This document shows, in pieces, positions 24,527 through 24,658 of a DNA stretch of 24,658 bases; within the stretch, counting starts at the first letter, position 1; every line of letters starts with the position of its first letter. The notes below the pieces were generated by a model. It saw only the letters and a program-made list of their open reading frames with translations. It had not been told where the DNA came from and ran no database searches. The position numbers were made by a program, and so were the translations under genes. The stretch is taken from assembly GCA_050257395.1 (NCBI GenBank), contig JBLMWU010000001.1, positions 1 through 24,658 on the forward strand, read 5' to 3'. The stretch comes from JAIRTY01 sp050257395 (lineage in GTDB: Bacteria; Actinomycetota; Actinomycetes; Streptosporangiales; Streptosporangiaceae).

Positions 24527-24658
24527 GACCCGGCGCCGAGATACTTGAGCACGGCGAGCACGCGCCGGTGATCGCCGCTGGTAGGCGGGAGGTCGAGCTT
24601 CGCGAAGATGTTGGTGACGTACTTCTCCACCGCGCTCGGGCTGACCTTCAGCAGCCCG
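24523..24658 (-). CDS. C-terminal end of a NarL/LuxR-type response regulator
   Basis: Only the last 44 residues and the stop are inside the window. They read from the recognition helix of a LuxR-type helix-turn-helix, VSPSAVEKYVTNIFAKLDL, into the tail DHRRVLAVLKYLGAGS. This tail is typical of the actinobacterial NarL/FixJ response regulators paired with membrane histidine kinases. The receiver domain and probably the kinase gene lie beyond 24658. The stop overlaps the GTG of the cyclotransferase-like gene, so this regulator heads the operon visible here or is a middle member of it. Confidence 0.88.
   Translation of the reverse strand, partial: GLLKVSPSAVEKYVTNIFAKLDLPPTSGDHRRVLAVLKYLGAGS

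Overview
This is very GC-rich DNA with GTG, TTG and ATG starts, strong third-position G/C and long spurious ORFs on the opposite strand. It comes from an actinobacterium. The order tRNA-Ser / SRP RNA / dnaX / ybaB / recR / DUF5063 gene / lysC / asd is a familiar housekeeping block of Streptomyces-like and Streptosporangium-like filamentous actinomycetes. The genus cannot be fixed from sequence alone. No mobile element, CRISPR array, rRNA or prophage was seen.

Region 1 (1-7142) is the conserved core. It holds the end of an unidentified gene, a minus-strand tRNA-Ser(GGA) with encoded CCA, the small SRP RNA, the DNA polymerase III tau subunit, a YbaB nucleoid protein, RecR, a DUF5063 protein overlapping recR, and the aspartokinase-aspartate semialdehyde dehydrogenase pair. 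That pair starts lysine, threonine and methionine synthesis. lysC carries an internal ribosome binding site and ATG that should give a separate beta subunit.

Region 2 (7163-9022) has two convergent genes, an endonuclease/exonuclease/phosphatase-fold protein and a GNAT acetyltransferase. A 418-base intergenic stretch follows, rich in palindromes and with a good promoter.

Region 3 (9441-12529) is the most interesting part. A stand-alone ferric-reductase-type bis-heme membrane protein has the NOX-like spacings H-x13-H and H-x12-H and a long disordered tail with a repeated Trp motif. It overlaps by four bases a soluble NuoF-like flavo-iron-sulfur protein fused to a ferredoxin. The two look like a split NAD(P)H-to-heme transmembrane electron-transfer system. 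Its physiological acceptor is unknown.

Region 4 (12584-21392) runs on the plus strand: class II fumarase, zinc alcohol dehydrogenase, thioesterase-like hotdog protein, a GT-C-like polytopic membrane protein, two small actinobacterial proteins of unknown role, a metallophosphoesterase with a TTG start, and a membrane-anchored beta-lactamase-family serine hydrolase.

Region 5 (21402-24658) is on the minus strand. In transcription order it holds a NarL/LuxR-type response regulator (cut by the window edge), a gamma-glutamylcyclotransferase-like protein, a short-chain dehydrogenase, and a separately promoted GT-C glycosyltransferase-like membrane protein ending in a 24-bp tandem repeat. The first three overlap and probably form one operon.
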